Source: VXYL01 sp963665195
Lineage (GTDB): Bacteria; Pseudomonadota; Gammaproteobacteria; Pseudomonadales; Azotimanducaceae
NCBI GenBank assembly: GCA_963665195.1
Contig: OY762070.1
Location: 3,224,001-3,288,000, forward strand
DNA length: 64,000 bases
Direction of reading: 5' to 3'
This document shows positions 45,184 through 54,125 of this stretch, piece by piece. The notes under the pieces were generated by a model. The model did not search any database. It was not told the origin of the DNA and was given only the letters and a program-made list of their open reading frames with translations. Position numbers and translations under genes: made by a program. How positions within the stretch are numbered: position 1 is the first letter of the stretch; every line of letters begins with the position of its first letter.

Positions 45184-46545
45184 TCAGACCCGGAGCAGGC
45201 GAAGGGGCAGCGGACACACCTTGATGCCGTCGATCTCGCCCGGTTGCCGGCTTTTGCTCCAGACCTCGCCGTTGCCGTAGCGGGCGATCTGCTTCAGCGT
45301 CTTGGGGCGAAGCTGGTTCGTCCACTTGACCTCCACCGGCCAGAACCGGCCGTCACGCACGTAGGCGACATCCACCTCCGCCTGGGCCTTGATGTAGAAC
45401 GTTGGGAAGACTCGGCGGCAATGCGCGGCTACGCACGCCTCGACGATCTGCGACGACCACACGGGATCTTCCGCTGCCGGGCGAATCTGGGTGCCGAACG
45501 GGTCGGCCTGGGGCTGCAACCAGGCGCGCACGGCGTGGAGGATGAACGGATCGCTGAACATGAGCTTACGCGCCTTTTTCGGCGCTGGCGCCAGCTTGTC
45601 CTCGATCAAGGCTGGCAGGACGCACACGACATCCATGCGTTCGAGCAGGGCGATGTAGTCGGCGACGGTCTTGGGGTGGTCGATGGACAGATCTTGGGCC
45701 AAGGCATTCCAAGTGACTTGGCTGGTGTGACGCTTGACCACGGCGGACAGCACTTCGCGCAGGTAGGTCTCCTGCTTGCCGCGCTTGAGGACGTCGCCCC
45801 GTATCCAGTCCGAGTACGTGGCCAGCGTGCTTGCGCGGATCTCGCCGTGGCTCTCGAGGTCGTTGATGGCCGTGAGGTAGCCGCCGTGGAGCAGGTAGCG
45901 GTCGAATGCCGCGTATACCTCATCGACCACGCCGTCTGGCAGCGCGGCAGGCTCGCCATCCTGGGCCACATCCGCGGCAATGCCCATGAGCGCCGCATAC
46001 TCTGCGAACGAGAGCGGATGCAAGTGGAAGTCCACCACCGAGGCCGTGCCGCGTCGGCCGGGAAACCGCATTCTGGCTTCCTCCATGACGACCAGGTCCG
46101 AGCCGGTCACCACCAGCACCGTTTCTTCGAGCAGGCCGGCGTCGGCGGCGAACTTGACCGTCTTGTCCCAGTCCCGGATGTAGGTGACTTCGTCGACGAC
46201 GAGGTAGTTCAGCGCACCGCCCGGCGCATCTTCGAGGTGCGTGTTGAGGTGCATCAAGAGACCGTGCTGGTCGTCGATCAGCTCGCCGGTCAGATACGTG
46301 ATCGCATCGGGCGGCACGCCCCCGTCGAGCAGCTCGGCGATCCACTGCTTGAGCAGCGTCGACTTGCCGGCCTGGCGACCGCCGCCCAAGCTGTAGATTC
46401 CGGGCACGGAGACCGGCAGCCGATCAAGCAGCGCGGAGCGGTGGCGGACCGGACACATGGCCAGATGGCGCAACTGCGGATCCCGCTGCCGGAATCCTCG
46501 CGGGGCGTCCCGGTGGCTGTTGTGCGGCAGGAACCTCGGGTCCAT
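45184..46545 (-). CDS. AAA_14/DUF4143 ATPase
   Basis: A 453-residue protein of the archaeal/bacterial AAA_14-DUF4143 family, role unknown. The P-loop GGGRQAGKSTLLKQW and Walker B NYLVVDEVTY are in the N-terminal half; the FSDPFILHAVRAWL element starts the DUF4143 half. The tail EVDVAYVRDGRFWPVEVKW is a PD-(D/E)XK-like nuclease fold element with the conserved Glu and Lys. These genes are frequent in mobile or accessory DNA and often lie alone, as here between a tRNA and a housekeeping gene. A large palindrome lies 27 bases upstream of its start and probably regulates it. Confidence 0.87.
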   Translation of the reverse strand: MDPRFLPHNSHRDAPRGFRQRDPQLRHLAMCPVRHRSALLDRLPVSVPGIYSLGGGRQAGKSTLLKQWIAELLDGGVPPDAITYLTGELIDDQHGLLMHLNTHLEDAPGGALNYLVVDEVTYIRDWDKTVKFAADAGLLEETVLVVTGSDLVVMEEARMRFPGRRGTASVVDFHLHPLSFAEYAALMGIAADVAQDGEPAALPDGVVDEVYAAFDRYLLHGGYLTAINDLESHGEIRASTLATYSDWIRGDVLKRGKQETYLREVLSAVVKRHTSQVTWNALAQDLSIDHPKTVADYIALLERMDVVCVLPALIEDKLAPAPKKARKLMFSDPFILHAVRAWLQPQADPFGTQIRPAAEDPVWSSQIVEACVAAHCRRVFPTFYIKAQAEVDVAYVRDGRFWPVEVKWTNQLRPKTLKQIARYGNGEVWSKSRQPGEIDGIKVCPLPLRLLRV

Positions 46546-46571
46546 GCGTTCGGAGTGTTGTTCAACTTTGA

Positions 46572-46609
46572 GCAGCGGTCAATGACTAAGTTTAGTCATT
46601 GACCGCTGC
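46572..46609. promoter_or_regulatory. 18-bp-arm perfect palindrome upstream of the DUF4143 ATPase
   Basis: The left arm GCAGCGGTCAATGACTAA pairs perfectly with TTAGTCATTGACCGCTGC, separated by two bases. It sits 27-64 bases upstream of the ATPase start and about 85 bases upstream of the Bax-inhibitor gene, so it could control both. It could be an operator for a dimeric repressor or a recombination-related site. Confidence 0.6.
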
Positions 46610-46693
46610 GAACATGTACCCTTGCAGCTTGGCCCGCTAGGGACTATATAGGCGGCTCACGCTACTTCATCGGATCGGAGAGGATCGACACCA

Positions 46694-47353
46694 ATGGCCA
46701 CTCCCAGAGCTTGGACCGCGGCGCAGCCGTCGGCCATCGAAATCAACAAGGTGCTGCGCAGCACCTACGCGCTGCTCGCCATGACGCTGCTGTGGAGCGC
46801 GGTTACGGCGTCCGTGGCGGTGAGCATGAATGCGCCGCCTCTCGGCTTCATCACGCTGATCGGCTTCATCGGCCTGCTCTACGCGGTCCACAAGACGGCC
46901 AACAGCGGCTGGGGGCTGGTGTGGACCTTCGCCCTGACCGGCTTCATGGGATTCTCGCTGGCGCCGCTCATCGGCGCCGTGCTGAGCCTTGCCAATGGCG
47001 GGACGCTGGTGGCGCAATCGCTGGGCATCACCGCGGTGGCCTTCTTCGGGCTGTCGCTCTACGTCATCACCACCAAGCGGGACTTCAGCTTCCTGCGCGG
47101 CTTCCTGATCGTGGGCGCGATCGTGATCGTCGCGTCGTGGATCGTCTCCATCTTCTACTGGACCACGCTGATGTCGCAGGTGATGGCCGGCATCTGCATC
47201 ATGTTCGGCGTCGCGCTGATCCTGTGGGAGACCAGTGCCGTGGTGCGCGGCGAGGAGACCAACTACATCCGTGCCACCGTTGGCATCTACGTGGCGCTGT
47301 ACAACATCTTCAGCTCGGTGCTGCTGCTGTTCGGCTTGGGCGGCGACGACTGA
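46694..47353 (+). CDS. Bax inhibitor-1/YccA family membrane protein
   Basis: A 219-residue inner-membrane protein with seven hydrophobic segments. The family core (LRSTYALLAMTLLWSAV, FFGLSLYVITTKRDFSFLRGFL, LILWETSAVVRGEETNYIRAT, ALYNIFSSVLLLFG) is complete. The conserved Asp region near the C-terminus forms the pH sensor in studied members. YccA interacts with the FtsH protease; members may leak calcium. The GGAGAGGA box 10-17 bases upstream of the ATG is a good RBS. It faces the cbbO gene tail to tail. Confidence 0.92.
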   Translation: MATPRAWTAAQPSAIEINKVLRSTYALLAMTLLWSAVTASVAVSMNAPPLGFITLIGFIGLLYAVHKTANSGWGLVWTFALTGFMGFSLAPLIGAVLSLANGGTLVAQSLGITAVAFFGLSLYVITTKRDFSFLRGFLIVGAIVIVASWIVSIFYWTTLMSQVMAGICIMFGVALILWETSAVVRGEETNYIRATVGIYVALYNIFSSVLLLFGLGGDD

Positions 47354-47360
47354 ACGCGCG

Positions 47361-49328
47361 TCATATCCGCGTGAGCTGCCGGTACGCCTTCTGCAGGGCG
47401 TCCGGCAGCTCGGCGGTTTCCTCGATCACCATGTAGCGGTCGTCCGGGCACATCCGGCGCAGGTAGTCGTGGCCGGAGCGGTCCACGGTGACGCAGAAGG
47501 TCTCGATGCCCAGCGCCTCGGCTTCGCGCAGCGCTTTCGCAGTGTCCTGGACGCCGTACTCGTGCTCGCCGCGCTCCGGCCCGTAGTCGTGGTCCTGGGG
47601 GAAGCCGTCACTGACGATCATCAGCACCTTGAGCGCTGAGCCGCTCGCTTCGAGCTTAGCCGCGGCGTGGCGCACTGCCGGGCCCATGCGCGTCGAGCGC
47701 TTCGGCTTCATGGCGGCGATGGCGGCCAGCGCATCGTCGTCGAGCCGGTCGTCGAACTCCTTGGCGACGTAGAACTCCACGCAGTCGCGACCGTAGCCGG
47801 AGAAACCGTAGACGCCGTAGCGATCGCCTAGGCCCTCGAGCGCGGTCGCCATCAGCAGCGCCGCCTCGCGCAAAATGTCGATGATGCGCCGCTTGGCGGC
47901 TTCGGCGGCCATGCGGGCGGCGAAGTCGTAGTCCTCGTCCTCGTCGAAGAACGGGTCGCGGATGTCCTGCGCGGGGGCATCGGCCGGGCGGGCAGCTTCG
48001 CGTTCCTCCGGCAGGAGGTCGTCCGTGGACGCGGAGAGGTCCACGAGGAAAGCCGCGGCCACGTCCCGCCGCAGCCGCTCGCGGCGGCTGTAGACGCGCT
48101 CGTCAGGGGAGACGCCCGCGCGGATGTCGGCCCGAGTCTGGATGATGGCATCGAGGTCCAGCTCGTCGCCTTCGGGCGTCTTCTTGACGCGCTGGTAGCC
48201 GCCCGGCCGCACCTGCTCGAACTGGCGACGCACGGCGCGCGCGAAGGGGCGCACGGCATCCACCAGTTCCCGCGACTGCGCATCGTCCGTCGCCAAGCGA
48301 TCCTCGAACAGCCGGCACCAGCCGCGCCGATACGCGCCGCGGTGGTAGTCCCACTCGTCGTAGCGGAAGCTGGTGGCACTCTTGCGTTCCTCGCCGAGTG
48401 CGCGGCGCACTGCGGAGCGCTCCATCTCGATGCGGCGCTTGAGCCGATCGCGCTCCTCGGTGACCAGATCCCTGCCCACTTCCCGCAGCGAGCCGCCATC
48501 TTCCTCCCCGCCTTCGCCGACACGGATTTCGTCTCCCGCCTGGGACTCGGCAAACTCCAGCGCGGCGACTTCGCCGTCGAGTTCGGCGAGCTGCTCGTCC
48601 CAGTCGTCGAGCCGCGCTTCGCGCTGCAGCCACTCCATGGCCGGGCCAGACGCTTCCGCAGCCTCAAGCGTGGCGCTCGCCGCCCCCAGACGCATCGCGG
48701 CCACGCAGGCAAGCGTCGCCGCCGCCGACGCGTAGACGTCGGCATCGGGCGCGAGCACGTCGATGGCCAGCGGGAGGAGTTCGGAATCGGCGGGAATCCC
48801 GTCCAGCCCCGCCGCAAGCACCGCCAGCTCCCCATGGACCGCCTCGCCTGGCCGCGGCTCGGCTGCGCGATGCCGACGCAGGGCTTCCCGGTAGCGCAGC
48901 GTTCCGGGGTAGCGGCGCCCCACCGCAGCCCGAACGCGGGCCGTCTCGACGACGCGGAACACCGCCCGGGCCACGTCCGGGTGCGGGAAGGCGGCAAAGA
49001 ACATGCTGAGGTCCGACTCCCGCTCGCCGAGCACCGCACCGCCGACGGGCAGCTGCGGCAGCCGCCGACGGGCCTCGGCGATGTCGAAGGCGTAGGTGCC
49101 GAACTCGCGAAAGCCGAGCTGGTCGAGCACCAGCAGCCGATACATCGCCGCGTTCAGCCGCTCGTCCGGGAAGTCGGCGATCGTTTCCGGGAGGTACACG
49201 CTCTGCCGGTCGTGGCGCGCTTCGCCGAAACCGGCCTCCTCGCCCCTGAACTCGGCGCTGGACTTGATGTGGTAGGGGCGCCCGGCGATGCCCTCGGCGA
49301 ACAGCGCGAGGACCCGGTCCACATCCAC
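47361..49328 (-). CDS. CbbO/NorD-type VWA-domain protein
   Basis: A 655-residue cytoplasmic protein of the CbbO/NorD/NirO group, which works with a MoxR-type AAA+ partner to activate a metalloenzyme. The C-terminal von Willebrand A domain has the MIDAS motif DLSAST and the distal Thr/Asp elements (KRSTRMGPAVRHAAAKL, IVSDGFPQDHDYG). The N-terminal part is helical. It begins 8 bases after the stop of the CbbQ-like gene. No rubisco or nitric oxide reductase gene lies nearby; the client may be one of the VOC proteins upstream in the same operon. Confidence 0.88.
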   Translation of the reverse strand: MDVDRVLALFAEGIAGRPYHIKSSAEFRGEEAGFGEARHDRQSVYLPETIADFPDERLNAAMYRLLVLDQLGFREFGTYAFDIAEARRRLPQLPVGGAVLGERESDLSMFFAAFPHPDVARAVFRVVETARVRAAVGRRYPGTLRYREALRRHRAAEPRPGEAVHGELAVLAAGLDGIPADSELLPLAIDVLAPDADVYASAAATLACVAAMRLGAASATLEAAEASGPAMEWLQREARLDDWDEQLAELDGEVAALEFAESQAGDEIRVGEGGEEDGGSLREVGRDLVTEERDRLKRRIEMERSAVRRALGEERKSATSFRYDEWDYHRGAYRRGWCRLFEDRLATDDAQSRELVDAVRPFARAVRRQFEQVRPGGYQRVKKTPEGDELDLDAIIQTRADIRAGVSPDERVYSRRERLRRDVAAAFLVDLSASTDDLLPEEREAARPADAPAQDIRDPFFDEDEDYDFAARMAAEAAKRRIIDILREAALLMATALEGLGDRYGVYGFSGYGRDCVEFYVAKEFDDRLDDDALAAIAAMKPKRSTRMGPAVRHAAAKLEASGSALKVLMIVSDGFPQDHDYGPERGEHEYGVQDTAKALREAEALGIETFCVTVDRSGHDYLRRMCPDDRYMVIEETAELPDALQKAYRQLTRI

Positions 49329-49336
49329 CAGCGCCG

Positions 49337-50164
49337 TCAGGGCCAGACGACGTCGACGATGCCGGCGACGGCCTCCTGCACGTTGGCATCGTCCGAGACG
49401 GCCTGCACGATGGCGAGGTCCGCAGCCCGGCGCGGGTCGATGCCTTGCCCGATGAGCGCGCCCGCGTAGATCAGCAGGCGGGTGCTGACGCCCTCGCGGA
49501 AACCGTGTTCTCTTAAGTTCCGGACCTTGACGCCGATCACCGCCAGCCGCTCGGCTATAGCTGCATCGACGCCGCTTTCGTGGCTGATGATCTCGGCTTC
49601 GCGCTCCTCAGTCGGATAGTCGAATGTGAGGCTCACGAAGCGCTGTCGGGTGCTCGCCTTGAGGTCCTTGAGCAGGCTCTGGTAGCCGGGGTTGTAGGAA
49701 ATCACCAGCAGGAACTCGTCGTGGGCGCGGAGCAGCTCGCCGGTCTTGTCGATTGGCAGCACGCGCCGGTGGTCGGTCAGCGAGTGGATGAGCACCGTGG
49801 TGTCCTTGCGCGCCTCGACGATCTCGTCCAGATAGCAGATCGAGCCTTCCCGCACGGCGCGCGTCAGCGGCCCGTCCTGCCACACCGTCTCGTCGCCCTT
49901 GAGCAGGTAGCGGCCAACGAGATCCGTGCCGGTGAGGTCCTCGTGGCAGGACACGGTCACTAGCCTGTCGCCGAGATCCGCCCCGTTCGCAAGGCGGTGG
50001 ATGCGCCAGACCATGTGCTCGACGAAGCGCGTCTTGCCGCAGCCGGTGGGGCCTTTCAGAAGCACCGGCAGGCGGCTGGCGAAGGCGGCCTCGAACGCCG
50101 CCACCTCGTCGGCGACAGGCAGGTAGTAGGGCCCGTCCACGGGCGCGTGGTCGGCTTCCGGCAT
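49337..50164 (-). CDS. CbbQ/NirQ/NorQ-type AAA+ ATPase (MoxR family)
   Basis: A 275-residue AAA+ ATPase. Walker A is GPTGCGKTRF (38-47), Walker B is SICYLDEIVEAR, and sensor 1 follows in LLVISYNPGYQSLL. The CbbQ_C domain starts near residue 195 (VRNLREHGFREGVSTRLLIYAG). Its hexamer normally remodels a client enzyme together with the VWA protein encoded next. It lies 7 bases downstream of a VOC gene in the same orientation, so VOC2-VOC1-CbbQ-CbbO is one operon. Confidence 0.92.
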   Translation of the reverse strand: MPEADHAPVDGPYYLPVADEVAAFEAAFASRLPVLLKGPTGCGKTRFVEHMVWRIHRLANGADLGDRLVTVSCHEDLTGTDLVGRYLLKGDETVWQDGPLTRAVREGSICYLDEIVEARKDTTVLIHSLTDHRRVLPIDKTGELLRAHDEFLLVISYNPGYQSLLKDLKASTRQRFVSLTFDYPTEEREAEIISHESGVDAAIAERLAVIGVKVRNLREHGFREGVSTRLLIYAGALIGQGIDPRRAADLAIVQAVSDDANVQEAVAGIVDVVWP

Positions 50165-50171
50165 GGGCGGG

Positions 50172-51023
50172 CTACGGCACGAAAGCGTCGCGGCCCTGGG
50201 TGTAGTTCATGAACGACTGCGCCGGATTGCGGTTCACCAGGAAGCGCTTGAACATCGGATGCTTGAGGCTGCGCACCTCGTGTTCGATCTCCGTGAGCGG
50301 CTCGCCGCTGTCCGGATCGACGATGGCCTGGAAGCGGTATTGGTGCTGATCGGATTCCTCGGTGATGAGATCGTGCTCGAGAAGCGCGGCGTGGGGCTTC
50401 GAGAAGTTCGCCACGTAGATGGCCACGTGATGGCCGTCGTAGTCGGCGATGTCGGCATGGGTCTCCTGGAAGATCAGCCGCTGGCTGCCGCCCATGCTCA
50501 CCTCGGCCCGCGGCGCGCCGTTCTCGGCGGTCCGCGCCGGCGTATCGAGCACCTCCCGGTAGAAGCGGGCGATGCCGTCCGCGGTGCCGGGACCCACATC
50601 TACCTGCGCGAAGGGGATGCCGAGGCTCATGCCGAAGCCCGGCCCGTAGGCGCGGATGTCGTTGCCCCACGGGCAGGTGAGCCGGATGTGGTCACCGCGC
50701 TCATCGCGGCTGAACTCGGTGCCCTGCATGGGCCGGTCGATGAAGTCCAAACGACGCTTGAGGCCGTCGAGGTCCGGCACCACCACGCCGATATGGCCGC
50801 GGAACTTCTGCGCGTCGCGCTTGGGCAGGTGGAACTGCTGCTCGCCGACGTTGATCCACATGTTGAAGGTGCCGAAGTCGATGTACGGATCCCGCGTGAA
50901 GCCGAGGCCGGTGACGTAGAACAGCGCCGCGACCTGCTGGTCCGGCACCGTCAGGTTGATGTGTTCCATGTTGAGGATGTTGCCGAAGTCCTCTTCGGCG
51001 CGGTCGAATGCTCGCTTGGCCAT
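50172..51023 (-). CDS. Two-domain VOC (glyoxalase/extradiol dioxygenase-like) protein
   Basis: A 283-residue VOC-fold protein starting MAKRAFDRAEEDFGN. Two VOC modules are visible: the first with MEHINLTVPDQQVAALFYVTG and GHIGVVVPDLDGL, the second with SLGIPFAQVDVGPGTADGIARF and DGHHVAIYVANF. The histidines in MEHINL and DGHH are candidates for metal ligands. Substrate is unknown. It is followed at 7 bases by cbbQ, which suggests that the CbbQO pair acts on this protein or on its operon partner. About 20 bases separate it from the other VOC gene upstream. Confidence 0.82.
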   Translation of the reverse strand: MAKRAFDRAEEDFGNILNMEHINLTVPDQQVAALFYVTGLGFTRDPYIDFGTFNMWINVGEQQFHLPKRDAQKFRGHIGVVVPDLDGLKRRLDFIDRPMQGTEFSRDERGDHIRLTCPWGNDIRAYGPGFGMSLGIPFAQVDVGPGTADGIARFYREVLDTPARTAENGAPRAEVSMGGSQRLIFQETHADIADYDGHHVAIYVANFSKPHAALLEHDLITEESDQHQYRFQAIVDPDSGEPLTEIEHEVRSLKHPMFKRFLVNRNPAQSFMNYTQGRDAFVP

Positions 51024-51043
51024 GGTTGGGCTGGTCCTCCGAT

Positions 51044-51613
51044 TCAGCGCCGGGCCAGATGTTCGGCCCGCGCGCGGTAGAAGTCTTCGATGGGGCCGAA
51101 GCCGTCGGCAGCGGCGAACCTGGCCTCGGTGTCGGCATGCACTTCGGCCTCGCTCTTGGCTGGATCCCAGGCGCCGCCCTGGGGCTGGGCGACGTGCCAA
51201 GGCGTATCGCAGAACACCTCGATGCCGTTGCCTTCGGGGTCCTTGAAGTAGACCGACCAGGCGTTGCCGTGGGTGACCGGGGCGACGCTAGGGACGCGAT
51301 CATCCGCCTGCAGACGTTCGTGCAGCGCCTTGACGTCGCCGAGCGAGGCGACGCGGAAGGCGAAGTGGCCGACGCGGTTCGGCAGCGCGGCGGCTCTCCC
51401 AGCGGCCTCAGCACCCCCTGCAGCCTCGGCCGCGGGCCGTTCGAGGAACGCGAACTGGTGGTGATCGGTTTCCACCTGGCTCATGAACGTCACCGGGGCG
51501 CCGCCGACCTCGCCGGTGTCCGTGACCTCGAAGCCGAGCACATCGGTGTAGAAGCCGACCATCGCGTCCATGTCCTGGACATGGACGAAGGCATGGGACC
51601 AGCGCAGCTGCAT
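51044..51613 (-). CDS. VOC family protein (catechol 2,3-dioxygenase/glyoxalase-like)
   Basis: A 189-residue single-module VOC protein. The first metal-ligand His is in RWSHAFVHVQD, a second His region is NRVGHFAFRV and the C-terminal Glu is in DPEGNGIEVF. This H-H-E pattern is that of iron extradiol dioxygenases and glyoxalases. A central Ala-rich linker (EAAGGAEAAGRAAAL) is unusual. It precedes the two-domain VOC gene by 20 bases in the same operon. Confidence 0.85.
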   Translation of the reverse strand: MQLRWSHAFVHVQDMDAMVGFYTDVLGFEVTDTGEVGGAPVTFMSQVETDHHQFAFLERPAAEAAGGAEAAGRAAALPNRVGHFAFRVASLGDVKALHERLQADDRVPSVAPVTHGNAWSVYFKDPEGNGIEVFCDTPWHVAQPQGGAWDPAKSEAEVHADTEARFAAADGFGPIEDFYRARAEHLARR

Positions 51614-51631
51614 CCGGGCGGGCCTCGGCCC

Positions 51632-51970
51632 CTAGCTCTCGGCCGCCTGCTTGAAGGCGGCGAGCTGCTCGGCGCTGGCGTCGCCCTGATAGCGCTGCTT
51701 CCACTCGCTGTACGGCATCCCGTAGACGCGCTCGCGGGCGGCTTCGTAGTCCACCTCCAGGCCGCGCTCGGATGCCGCAGCGACGTACCACTTCGACAGG
51801 CAGTTGCGACAGAAGCCGGCAAGGTTCATGAGGTCGATGTTCTGCACGTTCTTGTTGTCGTCCAAGTGCTCCACCAGACGGCGGAACACGGCGGCTTCGA
51901 TGGCTTCGGCGGAATCGTTGGCTGGCACGGCGGCGATCGGCTCCCGGGTCTTGATGGACCTCGCGATCAT
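51632..51970 (-). CDS. DUF1244 family protein
   Basis: A 112-residue protein. The region AVFRRLVEHLDDNKNVQNID followed by MNLAGFCRNCLSKWY is the DUF1244 signature, a small helical protein with conserved CRNC cysteines whose function is unknown. The ATG at 51970 gives MIARSIKTREPIA. It ends 18 bases before the VOC gene and could be the first gene of that operon. The TerC gene is divergent, 68 bases away. Confidence 0.85.
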   Translation of the reverse strand: MIARSIKTREPIAAVPANDSAEAIEAAVFRRLVEHLDDNKNVQNIDLMNLAGFCRNCLSKWYVAAASERGLEVDYEAARERVYGMPYSEWKQRYQGDASAEQLAAFKQAAES

Positions 51971-52038
51971 ACGCCGGTTCAACGAGTAAAGTACGCCGCT
52001 GTTGATGCCAAGACGCGGTCGCCGAGGGGGACGAGACG

Positions 52039-52818
52039 ATGTGGGAAGCGCTGGCGAGCCCCGAAATCTGGATCGCATTCCTCACCCTCGCGGCCTTGGA
52101 GATCGTCCTCGGCATCGACAACATCATCTTCATCAGCGTCCTCACCGGGCGCCTCCCGGCGCATCAGCAGGCTCGCGCCCGATTCATCGGCCTGACGCTC
52201 GCCATGGTCATGCGCATCGGCCTGCTGCTGTCCCTGTCCTGGGTGATGGGCCTGACCGGCGAACTCTTCACCGTGCTCGGCAAGGGCATCTCCGGACGCG
52301 ACCTCATCCTGCTCTTCGGCGGCGCATTCCTGATCGCCAAGGCGACGCGCGAAGTCCACAACTCGCTCGAGGTCGAGGAGCACGGTCACGGCGCGGCCTG
52401 GGCAAGCAGCTTCGCGGCGGTGCTGGTGCAGATCGCGGTGATCGACGTCGTGTTCTCGCTGGACTCCGTCATCACCGCGGTGGGATTGGTCGATGAGGTG
52501 CCGGTGATGGTGGCCGCCATCGTCGCCGCGGTGCTGGTGATGATGGTCGCCGCCGGCCCGGTGAGCAGCTTCGTGGAAGGCAACCCGACGATCAAGATGC
52601 TGGCGCTGGCCTTCCTGGTCCTGATCGGCTTCGCGCTGGTGACGGAAGGCTGGGGCATCCACGTCCCCAAGGGCTACATCTACTTCGCCATGGTCTTCGC
52701 CTTCGGCGTCGAACTGCTCAACATCCGCGCCAGCAAGCGGCGCTCCGTGAAGCTGCGCAAGGCCCAGCTGGGGGACCTGATCCAGATCGACGCGCCCGCG
52801 TCGGCGGCACAACGCTGA
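52039..52818 (+). CDS. TerC-family membrane protein
   Basis: A 259-residue inner-membrane protein with seven hydrophobic segments. The two metal-binding motifs of TerC/MntP-like exporters are present: EIVLGIDNIIFI in the first half and VFSLDSVITAVG in the second. The Asp/Asn pairs are needed for metal binding in the family (manganese export in studied members). A His-rich loop (EEHGHGAAW) lies between. The RBS GGGGACGAG precedes the ATG. It has its own likely promoter in the gap with DUF1244. Confidence 0.9.
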   Translation: MWEALASPEIWIAFLTLAALEIVLGIDNIIFISVLTGRLPAHQQARARFIGLTLAMVMRIGLLLSLSWVMGLTGELFTVLGKGISGRDLILLFGGAFLIAKATREVHNSLEVEEHGHGAAWASSFAAVLVQIAVIDVVFSLDSVITAVGLVDEVPVMVAAIVAAVLVMMVAAGPVSSFVEGNPTIKMLALAFLVLIGFALVTEGWGIHVPKGYIYFAMVFAFGVELLNIRASKRRSVKLRKAQLGDLIQIDAPASAAQR

Positions 52819-52958
52819 GCGCTGGCGGACTGTTCAACTATCGGCGGGGAGGAGCTTTCCGAGGATCTGTCCTGCACCCGGAGTAATCTCCCACCGCCCG
52901 TCGCGCCCTATACTCCGGTCGCTTCGGCGGTCGTCGTCGCTCGCATCCGGAGAAGCCA

Positions 52959-54125
52959 TTGCCAAACGCTCGATTTCTTGCCCCTTCGGCCGAGACCGTG
53001 GGGATCGACGAGGAGGCGCTTCAAGGCGTTGTCGAACGCGTGCGGCGCGAGGTCGACGAGGGCCTTCTGCCGTCCGCGCAGATCGCTGTTGCGCGTCACG
53101 GCCAGCTGGCGCTGTTCGAGACCTTCGGGGACGCCAGCAACGACACGCTCTATCCGGTGTTCTCATCGACCAAGGCGATCACCTCGGCAGCGGCGTGGCT
53201 CTTGATCGAAGCCGGCGAGCTCTCGGTGGACGAGCGGGCGGCAGCCATCGTCCCGGAGTTCGCCACGAACGGCAAGGACGTGGTCACCGTCGAGCAGCTC
53301 TTCCTGCACAGCGCCGGCTTCCCGCAGGCGCCGTTCCGGCCCACGGACTGGTTCGACAGGGAGCAGCGCCTGCGTCGCTTCGCCACCTGGCGGCTGAACT
53401 GGACGCCCGGCTCGCGATTCGAGTACCACCCGACATCCAGCATGTGGGTGATCGCGGAGATCATCGAGCGGCGCACCGGGCGGGCGTTCGACGAGTTCGT
53501 GCGCGCCGAGATCGCCGAGCCGCTGGGGCTTGGCGACCTGTACGTCGGCCTGCCGGCGGCTCAGAACGGCCGGGTGGCGCAGCTGACGCATTGCGGCGAA
53601 CCGATGACGAGCGCGGACTACGCGCGCCTCGGCATTCCCGAGCCGCCGGTCACCGAAGTCACCGAAGAGGCGATCCTCGGCTTCAACCGCCCGGAAGTGC
53701 GCGCCGTGCCGGTGCCGGGCGGCGGCGGCATCATGACCGCCGCCGAGCTCGCGCTCTTCTATCAGGGTCTGCTGCACGGCGGCAGCCTCGGCCGCAGCAA
53801 GGTATGGAAGGACGAGACCCTCGCCATGGCCCGCCGCGTGCGCTCGGGAGACTTGCGCGACCCGCTCTCCGGGGTGCCGGTCAATCGCGGCCTCGGCATC
53901 GTGGTCGCCGGCGACGAGCAGCGCAACCTGCGCGGCTTCGGCCACGCCAACTCGCCGCTGGCGTTCGGCCACGGCGGCGCCGGCGGCCAGATCGCCTGGG
54001 GCGATCCCGAGACCGGGATTTCCATCGGCTACTGCACCAATGGCCATGATCGCAATCCGCTGCGCCAAGGGCGGCGCAGCGTCAGCATCTCCAATCGCGT
54101 GGCCGCCCTGGCGGAGGCCGAATGA
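52959..54125 (+). CDS. Serine hydrolase, class C beta-lactamase/esterase family
   Basis: A 388-residue cytoplasmic hydrolase. The TTG at 52959 has CCGGAGAAG upstream. The catalytic SxxK is FSSTKAITSA. The Tyr motif is FEYHPTSSMW, with Tyr kept but not the usual YSN. The third motif is HGGAGG. This matches the EstB/beta-lactamase-like esterase group rather than true AmpC, and there is no signal peptide, so beta-lactam resistance is unlikely. The TGA overlaps the ATG of the M20 gene by 4 bases. Confidence 0.87.
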   Translation: MPNARFLAPSAETVGIDEEALQGVVERVRREVDEGLLPSAQIAVARHGQLALFETFGDASNDTLYPVFSSTKAITSAAAWLLIEAGELSVDERAAAIVPEFATNGKDVVTVEQLFLHSAGFPQAPFRPTDWFDREQRLRRFATWRLNWTPGSRFEYHPTSSMWVIAEIIERRTGRAFDEFVRAEIAEPLGLGDLYVGLPAAQNGRVAQLTHCGEPMTSADYARLGIPEPPVTEVTEEAILGFNRPEVRAVPVPGGGGIMTAAELALFYQGLLHGGSLGRSKVWKDETLAMARRVRSGDLRDPLSGVPVNRGLGIVVAGDEQRNLRGFGHANSPLAFGHGGAGGQIAWGDPETGISIGYCTNGHDRNPLRQGRRSVSISNRVAALAEAE

